Assembly: GCF_008710035.1 (NCBI RefSeq)
Contig: NZ_VYKI01000014.1
Location: forward strand, 59,742 to 104,937
Length of the DNA stretch: 45,196 bases
DNA from: Stenotrophomonas cyclobalanopsidis
Lineage (GTDB): Bacteria > Pseudomonadota > Gammaproteobacteria > Xanthomonadales > Xanthomonadaceae
Direction: 5' to 3'
A model generated the notes under the pieces. It saw only the letters and a list, made by a program, of their open reading frames with translations, had not been told where the DNA came from and did not search any database. The translations under genes were made by a program, and so were the position numbers. Of the stretch, positions 24,521-36,561 are shown piece by piece (position 1 is the first letter of the stretch; each line of letters starts with the position of its first letter).

Positions 24521-26560
24521 TTACATGGACGCCGCGTCGGCGTCCGCCAACCCCGGCGCCAACGCCTTCGCCTCGGGGAACAGCGCAAAGCGCAGGCCGA
24601 TCAGGCCCATCAGCGCCTCGTCGCGTGCCTTGCAGGCGCCTACGCCACCGACCCGGCCCAGCGAGGTATCCAGGCGCTCGCGCAGGGCTTCGGCTGCGGC
24701 AATCGGGCGGCGCGCGGCGATCTGCCGGCGGTAGTGCGCGGCGATCTCTTCCAGGATGTGCTCCACCGCCTCGCGGCTGCGCTCGGGCAGTTCCAGTCGG
24801 GCGCGGCGCAGCTGCAGGATGTTCAGGCCGATGCGCGCCTCGTTGAGCATGTCCACCGAGGCGATGTCGCTGCCTTCCGGCGTCGCCGCCAGGCGCGGGG
24901 CGAGCAGGCCCAGCAGGTCGAGCATGCGTGCAGCGAAGCGCTGGCGGTCCTGCTGGCCGCGCCCTTCGGCAGCCTCGGCCAGCGTGGTCCAGCCCTGCCG
25001 CACCAGGCGGCGCGCGGTCCACTCGGCACCCACCGAACGGAACAGGCGGGTCATCACCACTGCAAAGCCGATGCCGATGAACATGGCGATGGACGAATTG
25101 AGGAAGCTCTGGATGTTGGCGCTGTAGGTGTTCTGCAGGCTCAGCAGAGCGGCCAGGTTCACCGTCAGCGGCAGTGCGAACAGCGCGCTCTTGGGGTGGT
25201 GCAGCAGCAGACCCAGTGGCAGGAACGCCACCGCCAGCACCAGCGCCAGCAGGCCGAAGTCATGCACGGCCGGGAACACGCCGAACAGGTACACGCCGGC
25301 CACCAGCGAAGCGACGATGGCCCAGACCAGGAACGAGACCATGCTTGGTGCCGGGTCGTCCTGCGCGGCGAAGAACGCGGCCGTCACCGCCGCCATCATC
25401 GCGCCGTTGCCGCCGCCCTCCCAACCCAGGCCGATCCACAGCACGCAGTAGCTCATCAGTGCCACGCCGGCGCTGAGCGCGGAGAACAGCGCCATGCCGT
25501 AGTCGACGTGCTTGTCGGTGGCCACGCGCTCGGCGCGGATGCGGTAATGGGCGCGGTCCAGCGGCGCGGTGCCGTGGTCGATCGCGTGCTGCAGGGTGCG
25601 GCAGTCCTGCCACAGGTCCACCAGCTCTTCCAGGCGCAGCAGCAGGCTGGCCAGCTGCAGGTGCTGCAGGTCGCTGTCCACCTGCGGCTTCAGTGCGCTG
25701 ATACGTGCCCGCAGGCGGGCGTAATCGCTGGCACTGGCAGGCGTATCGATCCAGTCGTGGATGTCATCGACCAGCGCCGGCAGGCCCTCGGGCAGCGTCT
25801 GCCCCTCGCTGCGCAGCGCGCTCAGGCGGTCGGCAATCGACGACAGCACCGGCAGCAACAGCAGCATGCGCTCGCGCAGGCGCTCCATCGAAACAGCAGA
25901 GCCTGCATGGCGCGGATCATCGCGGCGCAGGAACTCGATCAGCGCCTCGAACTGCACCAGGTCGGCGGCCAGCCGGTTGCGCGGGGCATGGGCGCGGCCA
26001 CGCTCGAGGATCTGCCGGCACCACTGCGCCGCATCCTCCATCCAGTTGCCGATGCGGGTGCGCAGCATCGGCTGCACCGAGGCCGGGAACAGCAGCGACG
26101 CGGCCAGCACCGCCACCACCGTGCCGAGGATGATCTCCTCGCTGCGCGCCACCACCGTGTCGAAGATGGTTTCCGGGGAGGTCACCGCCGGGAAACCGAT
26201 GAAGGCCGTGGTGTAGCCGGCCAGCAGGAACGCGTAGCCGCGGGGCCCACGGTTGAGCAGGGCCAGGAACAGGCAGCCTGCCAGCCAGATCGACATCGCC
26301 GCGCTCAGCACCATCGGCGTTTCCACCAGCGCCGGCAGCACCAGCAGGGTGGCCAGGCCGGCCACCAGGGTGCCGACGATGCGGTACAGGCCCTTGGCCC
26401 GGGTCGGGCCCAGCAGCGGCTGGCTGACGATGTACACCGTGCCCATCGCCCAGTACGGACGCGACAGGTTGCCGGCCATGGCAATGTACAGCGCGGCCAC
26501 CGCGGCCAGGTAGGTCTTGATCGAGAACAGCCACGCCTGGCGGTCGGTCAGCGCGTTCAT
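24521..26560 (-). CDS. FUSC-family inner-membrane efflux protein
   Basis: This encodes 679 residues with two blocks of about five to six membrane helices (about 15-165 and 355-500), separated and followed by long soluble helical parts. This matches the FUSC/AaeB family, which exports aromatic acids and fusaric-acid-like compounds. The N terminus MNALTDRQAWLFSIKTYLAAVAALYIAM is typical, as is the LSRPYWAMGTVYIVSQPLLGPTRAKG segment. It is the last gene of a DUF1656-HlyD-NodT-FUSC operon and starts 3 nt after the NodT stop. The substrate is unknown; aromatic or amphipathic acids are the likeliest class. Confidence 0.92.
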   Translation of the reverse strand: MNALTDRQAWLFSIKTYLAAVAALYIAMAGNLSRPYWAMGTVYIVSQPLLGPTRAKGLYRIVGTLVAGLATLLVLPALVETPMVLSAAMSIWLAGCLFLALLNRGPRGYAFLLAGYTTAFIGFPAVTSPETIFDTVVARSEEIILGTVVAVLAASLLFPASVQPMLRTRIGNWMEDAAQWCRQILERGRAHAPRNRLAADLVQFEALIEFLRRDDPRHAGSAVSMERLRERMLLLLPVLSSIADRLSALRSEGQTLPEGLPALVDDIHDWIDTPASASDYARLRARISALKPQVDSDLQHLQLASLLLRLEELVDLWQDCRTLQHAIDHGTAPLDRAHYRIRAERVATDKHVDYGMALFSALSAGVALMSYCVLWIGLGWEGGGNGAMMAAVTAAFFAAQDDPAPSMVSFLVWAIVASLVAGVYLFGVFPAVHDFGLLALVLAVAFLPLGLLLHHPKSALFALPLTVNLAALLSLQNTYSANIQSFLNSSIAMFIGIGFAVVMTRLFRSVGAEWTARRLVRQGWTTLAEAAEGRGQQDRQRFAARMLDLLGLLAPRLAATPEGSDIASVDMLNEARIGLNILQLRRARLELPERSREAVEHILEEIAAHYRRQIAARRPIAAAEALRERLDTSLGRVGGVGACKARDEALMGLIGLRFALFPEAKALAPGLADADAASM

Positions 26561-26563
26561 GGC

Positions 26564-28033
26564 TTACTTCGCCGTGGCCTGCGCGGTGGCGGGGGCCGCC
26601 GGCGCGACCGTGGCCTGCCAGCCGCCACCCAGCACCAGGAACAGGTGGATCTGGTCGCGCGAGACCTGCGCCTCGGCCGCGGCCAGGGTGGCATCACTGG
26701 TCACCAGGCTTCGGTCGGCATCCAGGCTGGACAGGTAAGGGGTGCGCCCGGCCTGGTACAGCCGGCGGTTCTGCTCGGCGGCCAGCGCGGCCTGCTGCTG
26801 GGCTTCGCGCAGCGACTGCAGGCGGCGCAGATCCTGCGCGTAGCGGTCCAGTGCGGTCTGCGTCTCGCGCAGGGCCTGCAGCACCACATGGTCGAACTCG
26901 GCCAGCGCGGCATCGGCACCGGCCTCGGCGGCGTGGATGCGGGCGTGGGTGCCCGAGGACGGCAGCGTCCACGAGATCAGCGGGCCGATCGACCACTGCT
27001 GGGTCATCGGCTGGCCGAAGTCCTCCAGCAGGCCGGCGGCACCGAGCGAGGCACCCAGACGGATGTCCGGGTACAGCTCGGCGGTGGCCACGCCGATGCG
27101 TGCGGTGGCCGAGGCCAGCTTGCGCTCGGCCTGGCGGATATCGGGGCGACGCTGCAGCAGGGCGCGGCCATCACCCACCGGCAGCGGCTGGGCCAGGCGC
27201 GGCGCGTCGGCGCAGTCGATCACGCCGGCCGGTAGCTGGCCGGGGGTCTGCCCGAGCAGCGCGGCCAGCGAATAGGCCGCGGCCGAACGCTGCGCGCGCA
27301 GCGGCGGCAGCGCGGCTTCCAGCAGGGCCACCTGCGCGTTGGCGCGGGCCAGTTCCGGCGGCGTGCCGCGGCCGGCATTGATCAGCCGCTGGGTGACCGA
27401 GCGGCTGCGCTGCTGCAGCTGCAGCGAATGCTCGGCCACGTGCAGTTCGTGGTTGGCGTGGCAGATGTCCAGGTAGCTGTCGGCCACCTCGGCCACCACG
27501 CTCACCTGCGCCAGGTCGCGTGCGGCGGCCACCGACTGCTCGTCGGCGCGGGCCGCTTCGGCACCACGCTTGAGCTTGCCGAACAGATCGAACTGGTAGC
27601 TGACCGCGAACTTGCCGTCGGCCAGGTTGATCACCGGCAGCTCGTGTTCCTGCAGGAAGGCTTCGGCCGACAACTGCGCGCGGCTGACGCCGGCTTCGGC
27701 TTCGTACTCGAAGCCACCGGCATCCATTGCCTGTTCGTACACCGCGGCGGCACGGCGCAGGTGCGCATCGGCGGCCTTCAGTTCGACGTTGTCACGCAGC
27801 GCCTGGGTGATCAGGCCATCCAGCACCGGATCGCTGTACAGCGACCACCAGCGGTCGGGCAGCGCCTGGTTGGCGGCGACGTCCGGGTTCTGGGTGTCGA
27901 TGAAGGCGGCATTGGCCTCCGGGCGCTTGAAAGCCGAGCCTTCCGGCAGGGCGTAGTCCGGGCCGACGGTCTTGCAGGCCGCCAGGCTGGCCAGCGCAAC
28001 GATCAGGCCGAGACGGGGCAGGGTGGTTTTCAC
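26564..28033 (-). CDS. NodT-family outer-membrane efflux lipoprotein
   Basis: This encodes a 489-residue outer-membrane factor of the TolC/OprM type. The signal peptide ends LASLAAC with lipidated Cys20, followed by KTVGPDYALP, typical of the family. Two internal repeats of long helices and strands follow, including the NTD-like LPDRWWSLYSDPVLDGLITQALRDN and LLQRRPDIRQAERKLASATARIGVATAELYPDI. It forms the channel for the adaptor and pump encoded beside it. Its start overlaps the adaptor stop (ATGA). The C-terminal tail is rich in Ala, Pro and Thr. Confidence 0.94.
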   Translation of the reverse strand: MKTTLPRLGLIVALASLAACKTVGPDYALPEGSAFKRPEANAAFIDTQNPDVAANQALPDRWWSLYSDPVLDGLITQALRDNVELKAADAHLRRAAAVYEQAMDAGGFEYEAEAGVSRAQLSAEAFLQEHELPVINLADGKFAVSYQFDLFGKLKRGAEAARADEQSVAAARDLAQVSVVAEVADSYLDICHANHELHVAEHSLQLQQRSRSVTQRLINAGRGTPPELARANAQVALLEAALPPLRAQRSAAAYSLAALLGQTPGQLPAGVIDCADAPRLAQPLPVGDGRALLQRRPDIRQAERKLASATARIGVATAELYPDIRLGASLGAAGLLEDFGQPMTQQWSIGPLISWTLPSSGTHARIHAAEAGADAALAEFDHVVLQALRETQTALDRYAQDLRRLQSLREAQQQAALAAEQNRRLYQAGRTPYLSSLDADRSLVTSDATLAAAEAQVSRDQIHLFLVLGGGWQATVAPAAPATAQATAK

Positions 28034-28947
28034 AGGCCCGCCTGTGTCGGCGTCGTGCCGGCCTTGTCTGCATGCTTGTTGCTGCTGGTCTGCACGGTCA
28101 CCGTGGCGGTACGGCCGGCGATCAGTTCCACGCCCTGGGGCACGTCGTCGATGGCGATGCGCACCGGGATGCGCTGCGCCAGCCGCACCCAGTCGAAGGC
28201 CGGGGTCACGTTCGGCAGCAGGGTGCTGCCGTTGCTGCGGTATCGGTCCTCGATGCCGGCGGCGATGCTTTCGACGTGGCCACGCAGCGCGGTCGATTCG
28301 CCCATCAGGCGGATGTCCACGGCCTGCCCTGGGGCCACGCCGCGCAGGCGGGTTTCCTCGAAGTAGCCATCGATGCGGAACGAGCCGGTATCCAGCAGCG
28401 CCAGCACCGGCTTGCCGGCCACCACGTAGTCGCCCACGCGCATGGTGCGGTCGTTGACCCGGCCGTCGGCCGGCGCGTGCACTTCAGTGCGGGCCAGGTT
28501 CAGATCAGCCAGGTCGACCGCGGCCTGGGCGGTGGCCAGCGACGCCTGCGCAGCCTGCAGCTTGGCGCGGCGCACTTCGGCGTCCTCGGCGGCCACCAGG
28601 TCCTGCAGGCTGCGGTCGCGGCCGATCTCGCGGCGCAGCTGCGTCACCGAGGCCTGGCGCTCGGCCAGGCTGGCCTTGGCCTGCTCCAGCGCGATGCGGT
28701 AGCGCGCGCGATCGATCACGAACAGGACGTCGCCCTTCTTCACCGCCTGGTTGTCGGCCACGTTCACCGATTCGACCAGGCCGGACACATCGGGGGCCAC
28801 CTGCACCACGTCGGCGCCGACATGGGCGTCGCGGGTCCACGGCTCATCCATGTAATAGACCCACAGCTGGCGCAGGACCAGCAGGGCCACGATCACCGCC
28901 GCGCTGGTCAGCAGTATGGGAAGGGTCTTCTTCACGATCTTGTTCAC
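28030..28947 (-). CDS. HlyD-type periplasmic adaptor (AaeA/EmrA-like)
   Basis: This encodes about 305 residues: a membrane helix near the N terminus (ILLTSAAVIVALLVLRQLWVYY), the biotinyl-lipoyl half DAHVGADVVQVAPDVSGLVESVNVADNQAVKKGDVLF, a short coiled hairpin (about 85-145), the second lipoyl half NLARTEVHAPADGRVND, and a beta-barrel part. It links the FUSC pump to the NodT channel. I chose the GTG at 28947 because it overlaps the DUF1656 stop as GTGA; a TTG at 28959 would add MDAI. The gene is in the middle of the operon and all joins overlap or nearly so. Confidence 0.92.
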   Translation of the reverse strand: MNKIVKKTLPILLTSAAVIVALLVLRQLWVYYMDEPWTRDAHVGADVVQVAPDVSGLVESVNVADNQAVKKGDVLFVIDRARYRIALEQAKASLAERQASVTQLRREIGRDRSLQDLVAAEDAEVRRAKLQAAQASLATAQAAVDLADLNLARTEVHAPADGRVNDRTMRVGDYVVAGKPVLALLDTGSFRIDGYFEETRLRGVAPGQAVDIRLMGESTALRGHVESIAAGIEDRYRSNGSTLLPNVTPAFDWVRLAQRIPVRIAIDDVPQGVELIAGRTATVTVQTSSNKHADKAGTTPTQAGL

Positions 28948-29153
28948 GATTGCATCCAACGCACGAGGTGGAACAGTAGGCCCAGCACGATCCCGTACAG
29001 CGCCAGGTTGAACAGCGCCGGATGCCAGACATGGCGGTAGGCACCGGCACGCTGCAGCAGCGCGTGCAGGCCGCTGTTGACCAGGTAGGCCAACAACATC
29101 AACCCGAGCAGGGTCGGGACGAACACTCCGTGGAGACTGAATTCACCGGGCAT
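28944..29153 (-). CDS. DUF1656 small membrane protein (AaeX-like)
   Basis: This encodes 69 residues with two membrane segments (about 9-28 and 44-63), starting MPGEFSLHGVFVPTLLGLML. Small DUF1656/AaeX proteins typically precede the adaptor and FUSC pump genes in this kind of operon; their role is not well known. The stop TGA overlaps the adaptor GTG. The gap of about 107 bp to the marR gene may contain a separate promoter or continue the marR transcript. Confidence 0.9.
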   Translation of the reverse strand: MPGEFSLHGVFVPTLLGLMLLAYLVNSGLHALLQRAGAYRHVWHPALFNLALYGIVLGLLFHLVRWMQS

Positions 29154-29260
29154 CGGTAGGGGGCAGGATGGGGGAGGGGAGGGCAACACACAGGACAACG
29201 GCAACGGGCAAAAGCCGCCGGCGCCTGCACGGCAGCGGCGGTGTTTCAAGGACAACGCGC

Positions 29261-29716
29261 TTACGTGATGCGGTCGGCCGCCTCGGCCAGCAGGCGCCAT
29301 GCCTTCAGCACGGCCTGCAGTTCATCCATGGAAAGTTCGCCGAACACGTCCTGGCGCAGGCCGATGAGCTGTTCTTCCAGCTCGCGCACCAGCGCCTGTC
29401 CCTCATCGGTCAGCCACAGCAGGTTGGCGCGGCGGTCGCTGGCGTCGCTTTCGCGGCGGACCAGGTCGCTGGCGCACAGCTTGTCCAGCAGGCGTACCAG
29501 GGACGGGCCTTCCATGCCCAGCTGCTGGGCCAGTGCCACCTGGCGGATACCGCCGCCGGAGCGGCCGATCATCAACAGGGGCATGGTGCAGGCGGTGGAG
29601 ATGCCGTAACTGCCGAGCCGGCTGTCGGCCAGGCGCTGCCACTGCCGTCCTGCATAGAGCAGGCCGGAGCTGAGCTGCATCTGCAGCCGGGTACGGTCGT
29701 CGAGGGGGCGGTCCAT
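29261..29716 (-). CDS. MarR-family transcriptional regulator
   Basis: This encodes 151 residues with a winged helix at about 45-110: IRQVALAQQLGMEGPSLVRLLDKL as the recognition part and DLVRRESDASDRRANLLWLTDEG as the wing, with its DxRRA-type signature. MarR proteins are usually repressors released by aromatic acids or other phenolics, which fits its place before the FUSC-type efflux operon. I chose the ATG at 29716, because a plausible promoter lies just upstream of it and overlaps the alternative start at 29746. There would then be almost no leader. Confidence 0.9.
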   Translation of the reverse strand: MDRPLDDRTRLQMQLSSGLLYAGRQWQRLADSRLGSYGISTACTMPLLMIGRSGGGIRQVALAQQLGMEGPSLVRLLDKLCASDLVRRESDASDRRANLLWLTDEGQALVRELEEQLIGLRQDVFGELSMDELQAVLKAWRLLAEAADRIT

Positions 29717-29727
29717 AAGAGATAGGT

Positions 29728-29755
29728 AGGATACTACTAATTTCATTCCTATCAA
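29728..29755 (-). promoter_or_regulatory. Candidate promoter and operator of the marR-efflux unit
   Basis: Reading the minus strand, TTGATA (-35; plus coordinates 29750-29755) and TATCCT (-10; 29728-29733) are 16 bp apart. The -10 ends 11 nt before the chosen marR start. The region is unusually AT-rich for this genome and has GATAGG and CCTATC as an inverted pair at 29721-29726 and about 29748-29753, a possible site for autorepression by MarR. Confidence 0.5.
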
Positions 29756-29780
29756 TAGTTTTTGCTGAATGCGAAAACCC

Positions 29781-29853
29781 GGTAGCGCCGGGCCATGCCC
29801 GGCGAGCGCAGGGGCCTGAATCAAACATGCGCCGGGCATGGCCCGGCGCTACC
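29781..29853. repeat. GTAG palindrome pair (GCCGGGC type)
   Basis: GGTAGCGCCGGGCCATGCCCGGC starts at 29781. The inverted copy ends in GGCGCTACC at 29853. The two halves are complementary over more than 20 bases, with a roughly 30-base loop. The pair lies upstream of marR and before the long inverted repeat. Confidence 0.85.
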
Positions 29854-29899
29854 AGAGCACCCACCACAGCAGCGCCGCGCGGTCCTTCCGAAGCCATGC

Positions 29900-30066
29900 A
29901 CCCCAGCTTTTGCCCCCGCTTTCGGGCGGTCCGGCCGCGCCCGCAGGAAACTGTCCGGGAGGGGGAGAGGGGGCTGCGCAGGACCGTTGGCGCCATGGAT
30001 GGCGCCATCGAGCCCCAAGGACGGGTTCACGGCGTGTCCTGCGCAGGCCCCTCTCCCCCTCCAGAC
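29900..30066. repeat. Long inverted repeat, copy 2
   Basis: Arms at 29957-29984 and 30036-30062 are complementary over about 28 bases (GGAGGGGGAGAGGGGG and CTGCGCAGGAC blocks). The inner palindrome GGCGCCATGGATGGCGCC is at 29989-30006. To the left lie GGAAACTGTCC and CAGCTTTTGCC. In reverse orientation the same blocks occur in the same order at 6803-6965. The stretch 29854-30174 has no gene besides this element and the folE leader. Confidence 0.75.
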
Positions 30067-30174
30067 CGATAGCAATGAAGCGCCAAGACAGACCCCCCGA
30101 TGAACCGTCCCCACAGGACGACCCACCCCCCGGTCGGGTACGATGCTCGCCCCCCGTTCGGGACGCTGTATGCA

Positions 30175-33056
<2,882 letters not shown>

Positions 33057-33072
33057 GAGACCCGAGCACCGC

Positions 33073-36000
33073 ATGGCCATTTCCAAGCACACTCCCGCCC
33101 TGTTCAATGAAGGCCTGCCGGACCCGCGCCTGCAGCAGTTCCGCATGCGCCGCCTGCAGGTGCACAACTGGGGCACCTTCAACGGCCTGACCGAAGTGCC
33201 GATCGCCGAGCGCGGCTTCCTGTTCGTTGGCCGTTCCGGCTCGGGCAAGTCGACCCTGCTCGATGCGATGTCCGCGCTGCTGACGCCGCCGGCCATCGTC
33301 GACTTCAACGCCGCCGCGCGTGAAGCCGAGCGCAGTGGCCGCGACCGCAACCTGGTCTCCTACGTGCGTGGCGCGTGGGCCGACCAGCAGGACAGCGGCA
33401 CCGGCGAGATCGCCACCCAGTACCTGCGCAAGGGCGCGACCTGGACCGCCCTGGTGCTGGAATACCGCGCCGGCGATGGCCGCGTGGTGTGCCTGGTACG
33501 CCTGCTGTGGATCTCCGGCAACGGCACCTCGGCCGGCGACGTGCGCAAGCACTACATGATCGCCGAGCGCCCGTTCGACATCGCCAAGGACCTCGGCGGC
33601 TTCGACCTGGACCTGCGCAAGCTGAAGCAGAAGCTGGCCGACATCCACCACTTCGACACGTTCTCCGGCTATGCCGAGCGCTTCCGCCACCTGCTGGGCA
33701 TCGACAACGAGATGGCGCTGCGCCTGCTGCACAAGACGCAGTCGGCGAAGAACCTGGGCGACCTCAACGTCTTCCTGCGCGACTTCATGCTGGACACGCC
33801 GCGCACCTTCGATGCCGCCGAGCGCCTGGTCAGTGATTTCGCCGAACTCGACGGTGCGCACCAGGCGGTGGTCACCGCGCGCCGCCAGGTGGAGACCCTG
33901 CAGCCGGCGCGTGCGCACTACAGCGAACTGAAGGCCATGCATCGCCAGCGCGGCGATGACGAGACCCTCAAGCTGGGCATCGACAGCTTCCGCGAAAGCC
34001 GTCGCCAGCTGCTGATAGAAGCGCGCCTGCGCGAGATGGATGTGCGCGACCGCGGCCTGCTGGGTGAAGAAGCCCAGCGCCGTGCGGCGCTGGACAACCA
34101 CACCGAACGCCTGGCCGAGCTGGAACTGCAGCGCCGCCAGCAGGGCGGTGAGCGCATCGAGGAACTGGAGCGCGAGCAGGGCCGCGCCGAAGCCGAGCGC
34201 GACCGCCGCCTGGCCAAGCAGGCGCAGGCCCGCGAGGCCGCGCGCCACCTGCAGGCCGAGCTGCCGGAAGACGCGCACGGCTTCTCCGAGCTGGTCGAGC
34301 GCGCGCAGAACGAACTGCAGGACCGCCAGCGCGCTTCGGCGGCGCTGGACGATGCGATCAGCGAACGGCTGGGCGGCAAGCGCGATGACGAACGTCGCTT
34401 CGGCGAAGTGCGTGGCGAACTGGAAGCGATGCAGCGCACGCCGTCCAGCATTCCCGCACCGATGCAGAAGCTGCGCGCACGCCTGGCCGAGGAAACCGGC
34501 ATTTCCGAAGCCTCGCTGCCCTTCGTCGGCGAACTGATCCAGGTCCGCACCGAGGAGCAGAACTGGCAGGGTGCCATCGAGCGCGTGCTGGGCGGCTTCG
34601 CGCAGTCGCTGCTGGTGGACGACAAGCACTACAACGAGGTGGCCGACTGGGTGAACCGCACCCACCTCGGCATGCGTTTCACCTACTACCGCGTGCGCCG
34701 CAACGACGATGCGTTCGCTCGTGAACCGTCCGCGCGTTCGCTGCTGCACAAGCTGGAACTGCGCGACCACGCCTTCGAAGGCTGGCTGCGCCGCGAGCTG
34801 GGCAAGCGCTTCGACTACGAGTGCGTCGATGCCAAGCAGCTGCGCAACGTCGACCGCGGCATCACCCGCGAAGGCCAGGTCAAGCATCCGGGCGACCGCT
34901 TCGAGAAGGATGATCGCAGCGCGGTGAACGACCGTCGCCGCTGGATCCTCGGTTTCAACAACCGTGACAAGCTGGTGGTGTTCGAGCGCGAAGCGCAGGA
35001 ACTGGCCAAGCGCATCGCCAGCTGCGACACCGATATCGCCAGCCTGCGCGGCCAGCGTGACCGCGACAACGAGCGCCGCCTGGCCTGCCACGAGCTGATC
35101 GGCATCCAGTGGAACGAGATCGACGTGGCCGCGCCGCAGCAGCGCCTGGCGGACATCGAAGCCACCCTGCGCGACCTGCGCGAAGGCAACGCCGACCTGG
35201 CCCGCCTGGCCAAGCAGATCGACGCCGTGCGCGCCGATATCGAGCAGGCCCGCCGTACCTATGAAGACACCCGCGTCGAGCGTGGCCAGCTGGTGCGCGA
35301 ACGCGACCGCCTGGACCGTGCCCGCCAGCAGAGCCGCGCCCTGGTGCTGCCGGCTCTGGCCGAGGACCAGGAAGCCGGCTTGGCCGAGCGCCTGCAGGAA
35401 CAGGGTCCGCTCAGCCTGGAAACGCTGGAAGCGCACATGCGCCAGGTCAGCAACGCGCTGAACGAACAGCTGTCGTCCTCGCAGCAGGACGTCAACCGCG
35501 TCGAGAACCTGCTGCTGGGCTGCTTCCGCCGCTTCATCCAGCAGTGGCCCGAGGAATCGGGCGACTTCACCGTGTCGGTGGCCTCGGCCGAGGATTTCCT
35601 CGCCCGCCTGGAGCGCCTGGAACGCGACGGCCTGCCGCAGCACGAAGAGCGCTTCTTCGACCTGCTGCAGAACCAGAGCAAGAACAACCTGCTGGCCCTG
35701 CAGCGCCACAGCGCCGAGGCCCGCAAGTCGATCGGCCAACGCCTGGACGAGGTCAACGCCAGCCTGGAACAGGTGCCGTTCAACCGCGGCACCCTGCTGA
35801 CCATTGAGCTGAGCGACCGCCGCCTGCCGGAAGTGGGTGAGTTCCACCTGCAGCTGCGCGAGGTGTTGTCGCAGCAGCAGACCGAACAGCGCGAGCTGGC
35901 CGAATCGCAGTTCACCGTGCTGCGCCAGCTGGTCAACCGTCTCGGTTCGCAGGAAGGCGAGGACAAGCGCTGGCGCGAGCTGGTGCTGGACGTGCGCATG

Positions 36001-36453
36001 CACGTCGAGTTCATCGGCGTGGAGCTGGATGCGGAAACGCGCCAGCAGGTCGAGATCTACCGCAGTGGCGCCGGCAAGTCCGGTGGCCAGCGGCAGAAGC
36101 TGGCCACCACCTGCCTGGCCGCGGCACTGCGCTACCAGCTCGGCGGCGCCGACAGCCAGCTGCCCAGCTATGCTGCGGTCGTGCTCGACGAAGCCTTCGA
36201 CAAGGCCGACAACGAGTTCACCGCGCTGGCGATGAACATCTTCGACAACTTCGGCTTCCAGATGGTGGTCGCCACCCCGTTGAAGTCGGTGATGACGCTG
36301 GAGCCGTTCATCGGCGGCGCCTGCTTCGTCGAGATCAGCGGCCGCCACGATTCGGGCGTCCTGCTCATCGAATATGACGAAGAAGGCAAGCGCCTGAAGC
36401 TGCCCGAGCGCAGCCGCCAACAGGCCAACGAACCGGAAGAAGCCGAGGCCTGA
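33073..36453 (+). CDS. jetC: SMC-like ATPase, JetC/MksB type
   Basis: This encodes 1126 residues. Walker A GRSGSGKST is at residues 53-61, with the preceding LQVHNWGTFNGLTEVPI typical of the Wadjet/COG4913 SMC branch. Two coiled-coil arms (about 250-470 and 640-830) flank a hinge-like globular part (about 475-640). The C-terminal head has the signature SGAGKSGGQRQKLATTCLAAALRYQ and Walker B YAAVVLDEAFDKADNEF. SMC proteins extrude DNA loops; in Wadjet this is used with the JetD nuclease to cut plasmids, and in MksBEF it acts as a condensin. The start is 16 nt after jetB. No jetD follows: 36454-36561 is repeat, then a gene on the other strand. Confidence 0.94.
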   Translation: MAISKHTPALFNEGLPDPRLQQFRMRRLQVHNWGTFNGLTEVPIAERGFLFVGRSGSGKSTLLDAMSALLTPPAIVDFNAAAREAERSGRDRNLVSYVRGAWADQQDSGTGEIATQYLRKGATWTALVLEYRAGDGRVVCLVRLLWISGNGTSAGDVRKHYMIAERPFDIAKDLGGFDLDLRKLKQKLADIHHFDTFSGYAERFRHLLGIDNEMALRLLHKTQSAKNLGDLNVFLRDFMLDTPRTFDAAERLVSDFAELDGAHQAVVTARRQVETLQPARAHYSELKAMHRQRGDDETLKLGIDSFRESRRQLLIEARLREMDVRDRGLLGEEAQRRAALDNHTERLAELELQRRQQGGERIEELEREQGRAEAERDRRLAKQAQAREAARHLQAELPEDAHGFSELVERAQNELQDRQRASAALDDAISERLGGKRDDERRFGEVRGELEAMQRTPSSIPAPMQKLRARLAEETGISEASLPFVGELIQVRTEEQNWQGAIERVLGGFAQSLLVDDKHYNEVADWVNRTHLGMRFTYYRVRRNDDAFAREPSARSLLHKLELRDHAFEGWLRRELGKRFDYECVDAKQLRNVDRGITREGQVKHPGDRFEKDDRSAVNDRRRWILGFNNRDKLVVFEREAQELAKRIASCDTDIASLRGQRDRDNERRLACHELIGIQWNEIDVAAPQQRLADIEATLRDLREGNADLARLAKQIDAVRADIEQARRTYEDTRVERGQLVRERDRLDRARQQSRALVLPALAEDQEAGLAERLQEQGPLSLETLEAHMRQVSNALNEQLSSSQQDVNRVENLLLGCFRRFIQQWPEESGDFTVSVASAEDFLARLERLERDGLPQHEERFFDLLQNQSKNNLLALQRHSAEARKSIGQRLDEVNASLEQVPFNRGTLLTIELSDRRLPEVGEFHLQLREVLSQQQTEQRELAESQFTVLRQLVNRLGSQEGEDKRWRELVLDVRMHVEFIGVELDAETRQQVEIYRSGAGKSGGQRQKLATTCLAAALRYQLGGADSQLPSYAAVVLDEAFDKADNEFTALAMNIFDNFGFQMVVATPLKSVMTLEPFIGGACFVEISGRHDSGVLLIEYDEEGKRLKLPERSRQQANEPEEAEA

Positions 36454-36475
36454 CCGCCTCGGCCGGCACTCTCCT

Positions 36476-36545
36476 GTAGAGCCGAGCCATGCTCGGCTGC
36501 TCTGCGCGACCGGCAACGGCGTGCCAACCAAGGTTGGCACCTACC
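36476..36545. repeat. GTAG palindrome pair of two stem types
   Basis: GTAGAGCCGAGCCATGCTCGGC at 36476 is followed by a CTACC-ended element, GTGCCAACC/GGTTGGCAC, at 36521-36545. Both are GTAG-tailed but their stems differ. They lie between the SMC operon and the convergent permease gene. Confidence 0.75.
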
Positions 36546-36561
36546 AGATCATGTTGCGCCC

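Noticed and set aside
24464..27235. 923-codon open frame opposite the FUSC and NodT genes
   Set aside because: Runs across two real genes in the other direction and yields a Gln/His/Arg-rich product without domains.
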